A stretch of DNA of 64,000 nucleotides from Motiliproteus sp041586615. GTDB lineage: Bacteria; Pseudomonadota; Gammaproteobacteria; Pseudomonadales; Balneatricaceae. A program made the position numbers and the translations under genes. How positions within the stretch are numbered: the first letter of the stretch is position 1; every line of letters starts with the position of its first letter. Of the stretch, positions 46,832 through 55,462 are shown one piece after another. The stretch spans positions 1 through 64,000 of the forward strand of contig JBFGZS010000002.1 of the NCBI GenBank assembly GCA_041586615.1, in the 5' to 3' direction. The notes below the pieces were generated by a model. That model worked only from the letters and a program-made list of their open reading frames with translations, made no database searches and was not told the origin of the DNA.

Positions 46832-47104
46832 ATGAATACACTGCTTAGCCTCGACGTTTCTGACTTAGAGCCACCCGAACCGCTGGAACGCATTATCGCC
46901 GCAGTAACAACCTTGCAGGCGGACCAGGCTCTGGTGGTCACACATCGTCGTGAGCCCTTTCCTCTTTATAAGGCGCTGTCTGAATTAGGTTTTGCCAGCA
47001 AAAGTATCTGTCTGTCTGTCAACGTATATCAGATATTGATCTGGCCGGATGGGCGGGATGATCTGTACGCCCTGGCCAGAAGGAGCCTGCCATCATGCGC
47101 ATGA
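46832..47104 (+). CDS. DUF2249 domain protein
   Basis: This is a 90-aa protein with the DUF2249 pattern SLDVSDLEPPEPLERIIAA and VTHRREPFPLYKALSELGF, a TusA-like small fold. DUF2249 genes are recurrent neighbours of denitrification and hemerythrin genes. It starts 17 bp after the hemerythrin gene and overlaps the next by 10 bp, so the three form an operon. Confidence 0.82.
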   Translation: MNTLLSLDVSDLEPPEPLERIIAAVTTLQADQALVVTHRREPFPLYKALSELGFASKSICLSVNVYQILIWPDGRDDLYALARRSLPSCA

Positions 47105-48372
47105 CCGGACTGTCGCTGGATAACATTCCCCCTCTGAGCGTGCCGCTAGGCTTTTTCCGCGTCGCGCCATTGTTTGGTTTTAGCGCCGCATTACTGTTGA
47201 TCCTGTCACCCGAGCTGCTCAGTCAACGTTGGCATCCATCACTACTCGCGGCGACGCATCTGTTAACCTTAGGTTTTATGGCCATGGTCATGCTGGGTGC
47301 ACTGTTTCAAGTCCTGCCTGTTATCAGTAGCCACTCGATACCGGCTGCGACTCAAGCAGCCCCCTGGATACGCGTGTTACTGGGCTCGGGTACCGTGGTG
47401 CTCGCTGCCAGCCTCGGTACATCTGCGCACGCCTGGCTGCCTCTTGCGATGACGCTGCTCGTCTGCGGCCTAGGGCTGTTTCTCTTGCTGCTTGGGGTCG
47501 GATTGATCAAAGCTCGGCAAGCCGGCGAGTCGGTTCTTGCTATTCGTTATGCCGCCTTAAGCCTGGCAATTGCAAGCGGCTTTGGCATCATGCAAATATT
47601 CGGCTACACCATGCCAAGCTGGGTCAGTTACAGCCCGCTAACAACCGATATCCATGCCGGGTGGGGTTTGGCTGGCTGGGCGCTGCTGCTGGTCATGGGC
47701 GTCAGTTTTCAAGTAATACCCATGTTTCATGTTGCCCCTGCTTTTCCGCGCTGGTGCCGGAAAGGGCTTCCACCGGTACTGTTTATCTGTCTTCTGGCCA
47801 GTACGCTGTTACCACAGGACGCCTTGTGGCAGCAACTCGGCCTGCTCGGTATCGTGAGCAGCGCTTTACTCTTCAGCGCCAATGCCTGCCAGGTGTTAAG
47901 ACAGCGTAAGCGTAAAATTCGCGACGAAACAGTCCGTTTCTGGTATCTGGCGCTGTTTAATCTGGGCTTGGCGGCACTGCTGGCTCTGTTAACACTGACG
48001 CCACTTCAACGTCTACCACTGGCCTACTGGTCCGGTGTGGTATTTATCGCAGGGTTCGCTCTTTCGGTGATATTCGGCATGCTTCAGAAGATCGTCCCTT
48101 TTTTAATCTATCTTCATCTGCAGCGCGCTTGTCTAACCAATCCCATGGCCCTGGCCTCGCTACCCACCATGAAAGCATTGCTACCCTCCACGCGTGCCGC
48201 CGTTCAATTCAACCTGCATTGCGCCGTCTTAGTGTCGCTGTATTTGGCTGTCACAACACCACTGCCTGCGTTTATTGCCGGTGCCTTAATGGCTGCGGAT
48301 TTTGCTTGGTTGTTCGTCTCCATCCAGCAGGCGACCCGGAAGTACCAGGCCTCCCTGGAAACACTCGCCTAG
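47095..48372 (+). CDS. Polytopic membrane protein, NnrS/heme-copper-oxidase-subunit-like
   Basis: This is a 425-aa protein with about 12 transmembrane helices. Histidines at helix ends (ATHLLTLGFMAMVM; TDIHAGWGLAGWALLL; IPMFHVAP) resemble heme-ligand layouts of NnrS and heme-copper oxidase subunit I-like proteins. It is translationally coupled to the DUF2249 gene. A role in nitric-oxide tolerance or respiration is inferred from fold style and neighbours. The 3' end carries a 14-bp tandem duplication (GAAACACTCGCCTA twice, 48359-48386). Confidence 0.65.
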   Translation: MRMTGLSLDNIPPLSVPLGFFRVAPLFGFSAALLLILSPELLSQRWHPSLLAATHLLTLGFMAMVMLGALFQVLPVISSHSIPAATQAAPWIRVLLGSGTVVLAASLGTSAHAWLPLAMTLLVCGLGLFLLLLGVGLIKARQAGESVLAIRYAALSLAIASGFGIMQIFGYTMPSWVSYSPLTTDIHAGWGLAGWALLLVMGVSFQVIPMFHVAPAFPRWCRKGLPPVLFICLLASTLLPQDALWQQLGLLGIVSSALLFSANACQVLRQRKRKIRDETVRFWYLALFNLGLAALLALLTLTPLQRLPLAYWSGVVFIAGFALSVIFGMLQKIVPFLIYLHLQRACLTNPMALASLPTMKALLPSTRAAVQFNLHCAVLVSLYLAVTTPLPAFIAGALMAADFAWLFVSIQQATRKYQASLETLA

Positions 48373-48467
48373 AAACACTCGCCTAGGAGGCTACCCTGCT
48401 ATTGTCCAGCCTAAGAGTAACGGCGTCACACGATAAGATAAGCATTGCAATAAATTCAGGATGCTGA

Positions 48468-49232
48468 CTAAGACCCGCGGGAATGCTGACGACTTCTTGC
48501 TGTAATATTCTGACGGCTTCTGACAGCGGGCTTGCTTCGCGATTCAATCAGCAGCGCGATAAATTGTGGGATCGCTTGGCGAATCCAAAGATATTGGTAC
48601 GTTAGCGTCAACGTCCACCAGCCCTGCTGGGCGTATTTTCGCGCGCTGGTTTGCAGCACGCCACCGCAACTGCGTACAGATAGGCCAAAGCGTCGGGCCT
48701 GCCAGACAAAAAGATGGTCTTCGCCGTAGCCGACGTCTTCCCGATACCCTTGCAATTGATGGTATCGACACGCAGAGATCTGAAATCCCTGATCACCAAA
48801 AGGGAGACCCAGCCAACGGGAGCGCCAATTCGCACCGGCTTGGTTAATGCCCATCAACCCAACGCCGTCTGAGGCAAACGCCAGTTGGCAATAGGTCAGG
48901 TCATCGGGGTGCTGACGCCAGCTGTTCTCAAGCATCTGCAAGGTGTGTGGCCCAAAACCGGAATCAACATGCAAAAACCAAAGCCGTGAATAGCGTGCCG
49001 CCCGTGCGCCGGCGTTCAGCTGCCGCCCCCGGCCTACCGGCGCATGAAGCCAACGGACATCGTGATTAACCAACTGCTCGGTCAAACCAGTAAAGACGGG
49101 ATGCGGCAACGCTTCGCAGCCCACCAGGATAATATCGCTTCCATGCGGTAACAGGCGCAAATCACCGGCCAGGCGCCCCGGATCATGTTCTCCGGGGCCA
49201 ACAGGTATTATCACCGAAAACGGTGAATTCAC
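48468..49232 (-). CDS. Family 2 glycosyltransferase (TIGR04283-like)
   Basis: This 254-aa GT-A glycosyltransferase has an N-terminal VIIPVGPGEHDPGRL, the motif GRGRQLNAGARAARYSRL and the metal motif LHVDSG. They match the TIGR04283 group named for arsenosugar biosynthesis. The start overlaps the phosphorylase stop by 4 bp (ATGA). It is the last gene of a four-gene minus-strand group and would act on a sugar released or exposed by its neighbours. The basic tail is poorly conserved. Confidence 0.8.
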   Translation of the reverse strand: MNSPFSVIIPVGPGEHDPGRLAGDLRLLPHGSDIILVGCEALPHPVFTGLTEQLVNHDVRWLHAPVGRGRQLNAGARAARYSRLWFLHVDSGFGPHTLQMLENSWRQHPDDLTYCQLAFASDGVGLMGINQAGANWRSRWLGLPFGDQGFQISACRYHQLQGYREDVGYGEDHLFVWQARRFGLSVRSCGGVLQTSARKYAQQGWWTLTLTYQYLWIRQAIPQFIALLIESRSKPAVRSRQNITARSRQHSRGS

Positions 49233-50080
49233 TGGTTAAGCACCGTCATAAGCGTTCGATGCTTTTCATTCCAATTGGCCTCTGGCGTTAAAACGGCACA
49301 GGCCAAACTGGAACGACACTGGCAGCCTGTGCCCGCTTCTTGATAGTGGGCGATATAACGCCGAAGCACGCGTTTGGCTTTTTCCAGACTGGCCCCGTAA
49401 CGCTGAATCACCTGCTCAACGGTAACATGCAAACTGGGGTCGTCCAGCCAGCAGTCATAATCGGTCGCGATGGCAATCGTGGCATAACACAGCTGCGCTT
49501 CGCGGGCCAAAAACACCTCAGGGACATTGGTCATGCCAACAAGATCGCAACCGGCGGCATCGCGCAGAAACAGACTTTCAGCACGCGTTCCCAGGCGTGG
49601 ACCATCAACACAGCCATAGGTTTTACCCCTATGGATCTCAACATCCAGGCCAGCCGCAACATCGATAATAGCGCAGGAAAGGTCCTCGCACGTCGGCTGC
49701 GCTGTCGAGACATGCGCTACCAAGCCTTGTCCGAAAAAACTCTTCTGCCGATCACCTTTCACGAAATCAAAATACTGGGCCGGTATAGACAGATCACCCG
49801 GGGCTATTTCGTAACGCAGACTCCCCACCGCTGAAACGGCCACAACCCGTGTGACGCCAAGTTTTTTCAGCGCCCAGATATTGGCGCGATAGTTCACTTC
49901 CGCGGGCAGCAACTGGTGCGCCGCCCCGTGTCTTGGTAAAAAAAAGACTGAGACACCGTCAATCTCTCCTTGCACAATCGCTGCAGACGGCGCGCCGTAC
50001 GGTGTTGAAATAGCGTGTTCACTCACGACCCTCAACCCTTCCAGCGCATAGATCCCGGTTCCACCAATAATACCCAGCAC
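49229..50080 (-). CDS. S-methyl-5'-thioinosine/thioadenosine phosphorylase family
   Basis: This is a phosphorolytic nucleoside phosphorylase of 283 aa. GIIGGTGIYALEGL, PRHGAAHQLLPAEVNYRANI and GMTNVPEVFLAREAQLCYAT then TDYDCW are the MTAP/MTIP hallmarks. It would release the base from a 5'-substituted nucleoside. The C-terminus is some 35 residues longer than typical MTIP (about 245). In this operon, with a radical SAM gene and two glycosyltransferases, the substrate could be a SAM-derived 5'-modified adenosine rather than methylthio-compounds alone. Confidence 0.82.
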   Translation of the reverse strand: MLGIIGGTGIYALEGLRVVSEHAISTPYGAPSAAIVQGEIDGVSVFFLPRHGAAHQLLPAEVNYRANIWALKKLGVTRVVAVSAVGSLRYEIAPGDLSIPAQYFDFVKGDRQKSFFGQGLVAHVSTAQPTCEDLSCAIIDVAAGLDVEIHRGKTYGCVDGPRLGTRAESLFLRDAAGCDLVGMTNVPEVFLAREAQLCYATIAIATDYDCWLDDPSLHVTVEQVIQRYGASLEKAKRVLRRYIAHYQEAGTGCQCRSSLACAVLTPEANWNEKHRTLMTVLNQ

Positions 50081-50151
50081 GGTGCTCTACTCCTTGGTTA
50101 TGGTTTCTTATTCATAGACTCAATATTCATAGACTCAACATCTGCGCAGCA

Positions 50152-51063
50152 TTACAGTTCGCTGCATGACGAGCCATAAGCAAAACAACTGTAACAACGG
50201 TGATGCTTCATGCTGATGCGCTCTTCAAGGCTTTCGCGCAATGTCTGCCCCAGATCGTATTCATCATCATCATCGACCAGCGTGCAGGCGTAAACACGCG
50301 TGCGTCCGGCTTTCTTGACGACCATTTTGCTAAACGCGCACATAAATTGCCGGCGGCTTGCTTCGGTTTGGTAATGTGTCATGCAGCGCGTCGTTATCTG
50401 AGGCACATCCGGCAGGCTCCCCGGCGTAAGAAAATCAGGAAAAGCCACCATTTTCAAATCGCGCGGCAAGCCTGCTCGGACAAACACCTGCCGATAAGCC
50501 GCATCAACGGCAGTGCTATCTTCATTTTTAGCCATATGGCGAGCCACAGAGACGGAAAAGCCCGCCTCGTGCAGTAATTTTAGCCCGCTAAGCGCTTCAT
50601 CAAAGCTACCCTCGCCACGCCCGGCGTCATGAGTGGCGGCATCGGCGGCATCAAGGCTAACCCGAAAGCTGACGGGATGCTGCGCGTGTTTCAAGGGCAT
50701 TAATTGTTTTATACGTCGCTGCAGTGGCGTGGTGCCATTGGTCAGTACGAGGCAAGGGCGACGTGCTGCGGCGTACGCAAGTATCTTGGTCAGATCTTTG
50801 GCCAAGAAGGGCTCGCCGCCGGTAAACGAAAACTGCTCGACACCGAGTTCCAATGCCTCATCGATATAGGGTTTAGTATCGTTCAACGTGAGGAGTTGTA
50901 GGCGCTTATCGCCTGGCCCAGAGCCCTCAAGACAAAATGGGCATGCCAAATTACATGCCGTTCCAGTATGAAACCACAATTCTTGCAGACGATGCGGGTC
51001 TATATATCCCCGCTGATCGCCTGCGGGCGTTTCAGCCCAGTTTACGGTCCGAATGCGTTGCAT
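50152..51063 (-). CDS. Radical SAM protein of the phosphorylase/glycosyltransferase group
   Basis: This 303-aa protein starts at ATG 51063 (MQRIRTVNWAETPAG) behind AGGGAG. The cluster motif is TACNLACPFCLEGSG (C37, C41, C44), with the SAM segment FSFTGGEPFL after it. The C-terminus has further cysteines (YACTLVDDDDEYDLG; HRCYSCFAYGSSCSEL) suggesting a twitch/SPASM-like auxiliary cluster. It is not the ArsS family, whose motif is CNxxCxHCH. A tandem 15-bp duplication lies just downstream (50110-50139). The reaction is unknown. Confidence 0.75.
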   Translation of the reverse strand: MQRIRTVNWAETPAGDQRGYIDPHRLQELWFHTGTACNLACPFCLEGSGPGDKRLQLLTLNDTKPYIDEALELGVEQFSFTGGEPFLAKDLTKILAYAAARRPCLVLTNGTTPLQRRIKQLMPLKHAQHPVSFRVSLDAADAATHDAGRGEGSFDEALSGLKLLHEAGFSVSVARHMAKNEDSTAVDAAYRQVFVRAGLPRDLKMVAFPDFLTPGSLPDVPQITTRCMTHYQTEASRRQFMCAFSKMVVKKAGRTRVYACTLVDDDDEYDLGQTLRESLEERISMKHHRCYSCFAYGSSCSEL

Positions 51064-51220
51064 AACGCTCCCTATTTGTAATACGTATGATGGCATCGGC
51101 AGTCAGACGACAGTCATTATCGCCCAGACTCAACGCGCTCCCATCAACATCAAATAACGTTTACCGCTTATAGCGCTTCAACCCCTGGCGCGCGAGCCTG
51201 CTGAGGCCTTGCGCGAGCGT

Positions 51221-51260
51221 ATTAACCTGGCATCAACATACCGATCCATTCGGTCTTTTA
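51221..51260 (+). repeat. Dispersed repeat fragment overlapping the DUF2064 gene end
   Basis: ATTAACCTGGCATCAACATA then CCGATCC matches 19255-19281, and similarity continues through GGTCTTTT. The minus-strand DUF2064 frame runs into it, so the last residues (about RPNGSVC) and the stop codon come from the repeat. Confidence 0.75.
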
Positions 51261-51979
51261 TCGAAGCGGGGTATGCTCCGCCGATCAACGGTCTGAGGAA
51301 CCACACGTCGAGCGTTTGTCGTCCATTCATCGAGTACGCTGAGCAAGCGTACCCGGCCTGGGCGTCTGTCGTCACGCAGATCAGTGAACAGCTGATGAAG
51401 GTCCTGTTCGATATCAATATCATAACCTGGTCTGATATGTTGAACGGCCAACCCGTGGATTTCGCAAAGCGCTTGAAGCTCACGGCCTAACCGCTCTGTG
51501 CTCCAGGGCAGCGCCTCCAGATTTGGCCAGGGGGCGGCGGTCCCCATCAACACCACGCCGCCATCCTTAGCGGCCGATAACACAACCTGAGCGTTCGTCA
51601 GGCCCTGTGCGGCTTCGCTAAAATGCGGCACGGTGAGCATGGGTGCATCGCTACCCATATATAGAATCTCTCGGTGGCCGTGCTGACGGAGCTGGTTATC
51701 CAGTTTTACTAAACGTGCACCTAAATTACCTTCTCCCTGGCACACAATCGGACAAGACGCTTCCAGCAGACCGGCAGCCCATAGCGCGTCGTTCGATGAC
51801 GAGGGGCAGAGCACTTTCGGACCAGGCCACGCAGCGAGATCTTCTAGCGCACAGCGCAATAACGCGTCGGCAATACGCAACGCTGTCTCGGCTCCGAGCG
51901 ACGCCGCTAGGCGCTGTTTGCCGTGACCCAGTACGGGGCGCTTGCAGATCAGCACTAACGTCGGGTGAGACGTAACCAA
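51233..51979 (-). CDS. DUF2064/TIGR04282-like glycosyltransferase
   Basis: This 248-aa GT-A-like nucleotidyl/glycosyltransferase has the start LVLICKRPVLGHGKQRLAAS, the metal/nucleotide motif YMGSDAPML, and GGVVLMGTAAPWPNLEALPW near residue 140. It is the TIGR04282 partner of the TIGR04283 gene at 48468. The last 25-40 residues are unlike the family and run into a dispersed repeat at 51221-51260, so the native C-terminus may have been replaced. It is the first gene of the group. Confidence 0.78.
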   Translation of the reverse strand: MVTSHPTLVLICKRPVLGHGKQRLAASLGAETALRIADALLRCALEDLAAWPGPKVLCPSSSNDALWAAGLLEASCPIVCQGEGNLGARLVKLDNQLRQHGHREILYMGSDAPMLTVPHFSEAAQGLTNAQVVLSAAKDGGVVLMGTAAPWPNLEALPWSTERLGRELQALCEIHGLAVQHIRPGYDIDIEQDLHQLFTDLRDDRRPGRVRLLSVLDEWTTNARRVVPQTVDRRSIPRFDKRPNGSVC

Positions 51980-52286
51980 TTCATTTCTCCTTGAGGCTAA
52001 AATTCACTTTGTCGCCAGCATTGCTGCTGTAGCATCCTACTGCGTTTAAGATTTGCCGGACTTATTGGTTTGCCGGTCTTATTGCTAAGACGCCCTGTGG
52101 CACAGAATGTTACAGCAACAGGCACAAAAGCATACCGGCAACCGGTTCGCTTTGAGCAAAATAACAGGAAAACAAACGTTTTTCTGACGGTCGGATAAAG
52201 GCAGTGAGACTGAAAGCAAAAATAAAAACGCCGCGCAAATGCGCAGCGTTGTACGGGTTAAGACGAACCTGCTTTGCAGGCTCGAA
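51980..52286. other. Intergenic with terminator
   Basis: It contains the intrinsic terminator of the following minus-strand gene (52223-52250), a 17-bp near-duplication around 52050-52082 (TTTGCCGGACTTATTGG and TTTGCCGGTCTTATTGC), and the promoter region of the DUF2064 operon. No gene is seen. Confidence 0.5.
52223..52250 (-). terminator. Intrinsic terminator of the 89-aa protein gene
   Basis: On the minus strand AACGCTGCGC-ATTT-GCGCGGCGTT forms a 10-bp stem with one G-U-type mismatch, followed by TTTATTTTT. It lies 37 bp after the stop. Confidence 0.88.
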
Positions 52287-52556
52287 TCAGGCCTTATCGT
52301 GGCAAGGGTGATTTCTCACAAAGCGCTTTAACACGCCATTCAGCACCCTTTCGTGCTCCTTGTCACCTTTCTCCTTTGCGTGCTGGATATCATCCAGAAT
52401 GATGCGCCGAATTTTCTGATCGCCGTTGACGCTGAGAATTAAATATTCTGCTTCAGCTACTGCGCAAATACGATCCAGATGTTCATGCTCGGCTATAGCA
52501 TCGATCTCTGCCTCATCCAAATCGCAGATATCAAGGCAGTCCTCATAAGTCAGCAT
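52287..52556 (-). CDS. Conserved small protein, paralogue of 59789 gene
   Basis: This is an 89-aa acidic/helical protein beginning MLTYEDCLDICDLDEAEIDA, with IAEHEHLDRICAVAEAEYL and KEHERVLNGVLKRFVRNHP. It is more than half identical along its length to the 91-aa protein at 59789-60064. Two conserved HEH motifs and an early Cys could bind metal. The family is widespread as hypothetical. No function is known. It has its own terminator, so it is monocistronic. Confidence 0.75.
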   Translation of the reverse strand: MLTYEDCLDICDLDEAEIDAIAEHEHLDRICAVAEAEYLILSVNGDQKIRRIILDDIQHAKEKGDKEHERVLNGVLKRFVRNHPCHDKA

Positions 52557-52847
52557 GGCTGCGCCCTCCGTTACATTTTTTTAATCGTTTTCCCTAAGTC
52601 ACAGTAAGTATGGTCCGTATGTGCACAATCTGCTAATGAACAGTATTCAGTCATTTGTCAATGGTCGAGAGCCAAACAATTGTCGAGATCCAAACAATGG
52701 TCGAGAGTCAGGCAGCTAGCCGAAAAGAGCCCTTATCAATGCGGCTCATGTTCCTATGAGAAAATTTCGACTTATAACCCAGACAAATAACAAGATCACA
52801 TTGTTATACTGTTTTCACTTAGTCGTCAGCCAGCAAAGATACTTATT
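52557..52847. other. Intergenic with 18-bp tandem repeat
   Basis: The unit ATGGTCGAGAGCCAAACA is repeated three times with small changes (52661-52714). It lies between divergent genes and precedes the MTHFR-family gene. A possible -10 TATACT lies about 45 bases before 52848. Confidence 0.5.
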
Positions 52848-53804
52848 ATGAACCCGAATCTTCTCAGCAAATTCAATGATCCCCGCCATGGGGTTTATTT
52901 TGTCGGCACCACACCGCCACGAGCGACAACTGACGACGCGCAAATGGCAGACATCGCCGATAAGCTCTTACAACGCCTCTCTCAGCTCGATTATGACGGT
53001 CTGATCGTTTACTACATTCAGGACGAAAGCAGCCGTACCGACAAGCCCCGCCCCTTCCCCTTCATAGGCACACGGGATCCTCGGGCTTACTCAGCACTGC
53101 TGGCCGAAAAGAGCGGACGGGCGCTGATTACCTACAAAAGTGTGTCGCAACGCAACCAAGAGGAATTTCAGCGCTGGTTGCAGGAAGCCTGGGACGTTTA
53201 TGGCGTGCACAACCTGGTCCTCGTCGGAAGTCCTTCACGTAGCGCCGACATCAAGCTATCGTTGGAAGACGCCTATAGCACAATCATGCACCAGCAAAAC
53301 AACTTTTTACTGGGCGGCGTAACGATTGCTGAGCGACATGCCAAGAAGAATGACGAACACCTGCGCCTGGCGAACAAAACCCGCTCGGGTTGCAGTTATT
53401 TTGTTTCACAGGCCGTTTATGACGCACCGGCTACCATCGACATGCTGAAGTCTTACGGTGAGCGTTGCCGAGCAAATGGACAGGAACCCCAGCGGGTTAT
53501 CTTGACCTTTACCCCCTGCGGTAGTGCAAAAACCCTGGAATTTATGCAGTGGCTTGGCATCTCGGTGCCTACAGCGAGTCGTGATACGATACTCAATTGT
53601 GCTAATCCGCTTTCGGAGTCCATCAAACTGTGCCGTAAAAATCTGGCGGATATTCTCGATGCGGTCCTACCTCTGGGCATTCCTGTCGGGCTTAATATCG
53701 AGAGTCTGACCAATCGTAAGGAAGAGATCGAAGCCTCGATACGCTTGTTCAAATTGCTCAAGACCACCCTGGAAGAGCGCTTGCATGACGCCAACCCGTT
53801 ATAG
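52848..53804 (+). CDS. Methylenetetrahydrofolate reductase family protein
   Basis: This is a 318-aa TIM-barrel flavoprotein of the MTHFR family. FLLGGVTIAERHAKKNDEHL and SGCSYFVSQAVYDAP carry the conserved folate/FAD-site region, and DGLIVYYIQDE is an early strand. It could make methyl-THF for MetH (33341). It lacks the usual N-terminal FFPPK/SFE motif of MetF, reading instead VYFVGTTPPR, so it may be a divergent paralogue with another reductase role. Confidence 0.7.
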   Translation: MNPNLLSKFNDPRHGVYFVGTTPPRATTDDAQMADIADKLLQRLSQLDYDGLIVYYIQDESSRTDKPRPFPFIGTRDPRAYSALLAEKSGRALITYKSVSQRNQEEFQRWLQEAWDVYGVHNLVLVGSPSRSADIKLSLEDAYSTIMHQQNNFLLGGVTIAERHAKKNDEHLRLANKTRSGCSYFVSQAVYDAPATIDMLKSYGERCRANGQEPQRVILTFTPCGSAKTLEFMQWLGISVPTASRDTILNCANPLSESIKLCRKNLADILDAVLPLGIPVGLNIESLTNRKEEIEASIRLFKLLKTTLEERLHDANPL

Positions 53805-53984
53805 ATAACGGGGCTTACGACCTGCTTTTCTGGTGCTGGCTGATGTCAACGTTTAAACTGCATAAAAGCGAGCTCTGTCACGACGTCTACCGGTAATCAG
53901 CTCAGGCATGTACTGCGTGCCGATCGTTATGATCGCCGGCGTATCTACCCGCAGAGCGACAAGGCGTATTCTGCAGGAGAACCC

Positions 53985-54701
53985 GTGAAGCACAGTCAGG
54001 TACCAGCCAAACGTTCTTCTTGTGAAGATATCGATCAGTTTCTTCGCCAGCTCGACGCTGTCACGAACCAAAGTGCGCCGCACCATCGCGGCCGCTTGTT
54101 GTTCGCCCTCGATGCAACGGCCAGCCGTCAACCCACCTGGGATCGAGCCTGTCAGCTCCAGGGGGATATGTTTGTGCATACGCGTGGTCTCGGGGCGCTG
54201 GATATCCAGATTTGCTTTTACCGTGGCTATGATCAATTTAAGGTCAGCCCCTGGTATAACAACCCGGCCGATCTCGTCCGTGCCATGTCCCGTGTCAGCT
54301 GCCTTGGCGGCCATACACAAATCCGCCGCGTCTTGTCCCACGCGCTGCGAGAGCACAAACGACAACCCATTTCAGCGCTGGTTTTTATCGGCGACTGCCT
54401 TGAAGAACCTCTCGATGATCTGTGCCATATCGCGGGCCAGCTAGGACTGGTGAGCGTCCCGCTTTTTATCTTTCAGGAGGGGCGTGACGCCGCCGCGAGC
54501 AACGGTTTTAAGCAACTGGCCCGCCTTAGCAACGGTGCGCACTGCCAGTTTGATAGTCACGGAGCGCAGGTGTTGGGGGAGTTACTCAATGCGGTGGCCG
54601 TTTACGCAACCGGGGGACGCAAAGCCTTGCAGTCATTCGGCGCAACAGGCAGCGCCGCCGTCAAAAAGCTGTGCCATAAGCTGGAGAATCCAAACGCGTG
54701 A
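53985..54701 (+). CDS. VWA-like domain protein paired with J-domain protein
   Basis: This 238-aa protein starts with GTG behind AGGAGA. RLLFALDATASRQPTWDRAC near residue 37 is a MIDAS-like start (D-x-T-x-S), followed by alternating strands (ISALVFIGDCLEEPLDDL; VPLFIFQEGRD), which fits a von Willebrand A fold in the cytoplasm. The stop overlaps the next GTG by 4 bp, so it works with the membrane J-protein. The pair recurs in proteobacteria as far as I recall. The role is unknown. Confidence 0.65.
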   Translation: MKHSQVPAKRSSCEDIDQFLRQLDAVTNQSAPHHRGRLLFALDATASRQPTWDRACQLQGDMFVHTRGLGALDIQICFYRGYDQFKVSPWYNNPADLVRAMSRVSCLGGHTQIRRVLSHALREHKRQPISALVFIGDCLEEPLDDLCHIAGQLGLVSVPLFIFQEGRDAAASNGFKQLARLSNGAHCQFDSHGAQVLGELLNAVAVYATGGRKALQSFGATGSAAVKKLCHKLENPNA

Positions 54702-55423
54702 ATGTCATTTTACTCCTGATGGTCGTCATTGGCGCCGCCTGGCTGGCACGCTGGATTCTGACCCATGCCCCCACCCGAGGAAAACCTTTCCTGCTTTCTT
54801 TCGGGGCCGTGCTTCTTATCATTCTCTTGTTGGCACTGGTCTTTACAGGCCGCCTGCATTGGCTGGTTGGCGTATTCGCCACACTGCTGCCATTCATTCG
54901 ACGACTCGGCCCGCTGCTCCTGCCGTTATTACGTATTCTGCCGTCGCTTCGAACTGCCAAGTCACAACGCACAGCCGGCCAACACTCCACCGTATCCTCG
55001 GTCTATCTGTCGATGACGTTGGACCACGATAGCGGTAATATCAGCGGCGTTATTCGCAAAGGCCCGCTTGAGGGGGCTCAATTGCAGCAGATCGACGCCG
55101 ATCAGTTACGTGATCTATACCAGCTCTGTCAACAGGAAGATCCCGAAGGACTGCGTTTGTTGGAACCCTATCTTCGCCAGCGCTTCGGTGACGCGTGGTT
55201 CAATACGACCGACGATAAAGCCAGCACAGAGGCCAGCACATCGGTAATGACTATCGCCGAAGCCTATGCCATTCTCGATCTGGAACCAGGGGCCGACCGT
55301 GACAGTATTATTTTGGCGCACAAGCGAATAATGGCGCGCCTTCACCCTGACCGGGGCGGAAGCAATTACCTAGCAGCCAAGATTAATGAGGCCAAGGAGC
55401 TGCTGCTGGAGGCAGCTGGCTGA
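54698..55423 (+). CDS. Membrane-anchored J-domain (DnaJ-like) protein
   Basis: This is a 241-aa protein. Two or three hydrophobic helices lie in residues 1-85 (NVILLLMVVIGAAWLARWI; FLLSFGAVLLIILLLALVF). A soluble linker follows, then a C-terminal J-domain with the HPD motif in RLHPDRGGSNYLA (about residue 216) and KINEAKELLLEA. It would recruit DnaK to the inner membrane. It is coupled to the VWA-like gene and is not DjlA (which has a TerB domain). Confidence 0.82.
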   Translation: MNVILLLMVVIGAAWLARWILTHAPTRGKPFLLSFGAVLLIILLLALVFTGRLHWLVGVFATLLPFIRRLGPLLLPLLRILPSLRTAKSQRTAGQHSTVSSVYLSMTLDHDSGNISGVIRKGPLEGAQLQQIDADQLRDLYQLCQQEDPEGLRLLEPYLRQRFGDAWFNTTDDKASTEASTSVMTIAEAYAILDLEPGADRDSIILAHKRIMARLHPDRGGSNYLAAKINEAKELLLEAAG

Positions 55424-55462
55424 TCCAGGGCCACAATACAAGCTTTTCGGGGAGTCTCAACA

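Noticed and set aside
53853..54365. 170-aa minus-strand ORF
   Set aside because: It is a shadow of the VWA-like gene on the plus strand, which has a proper start, ribosome site and coupling to the next gene.
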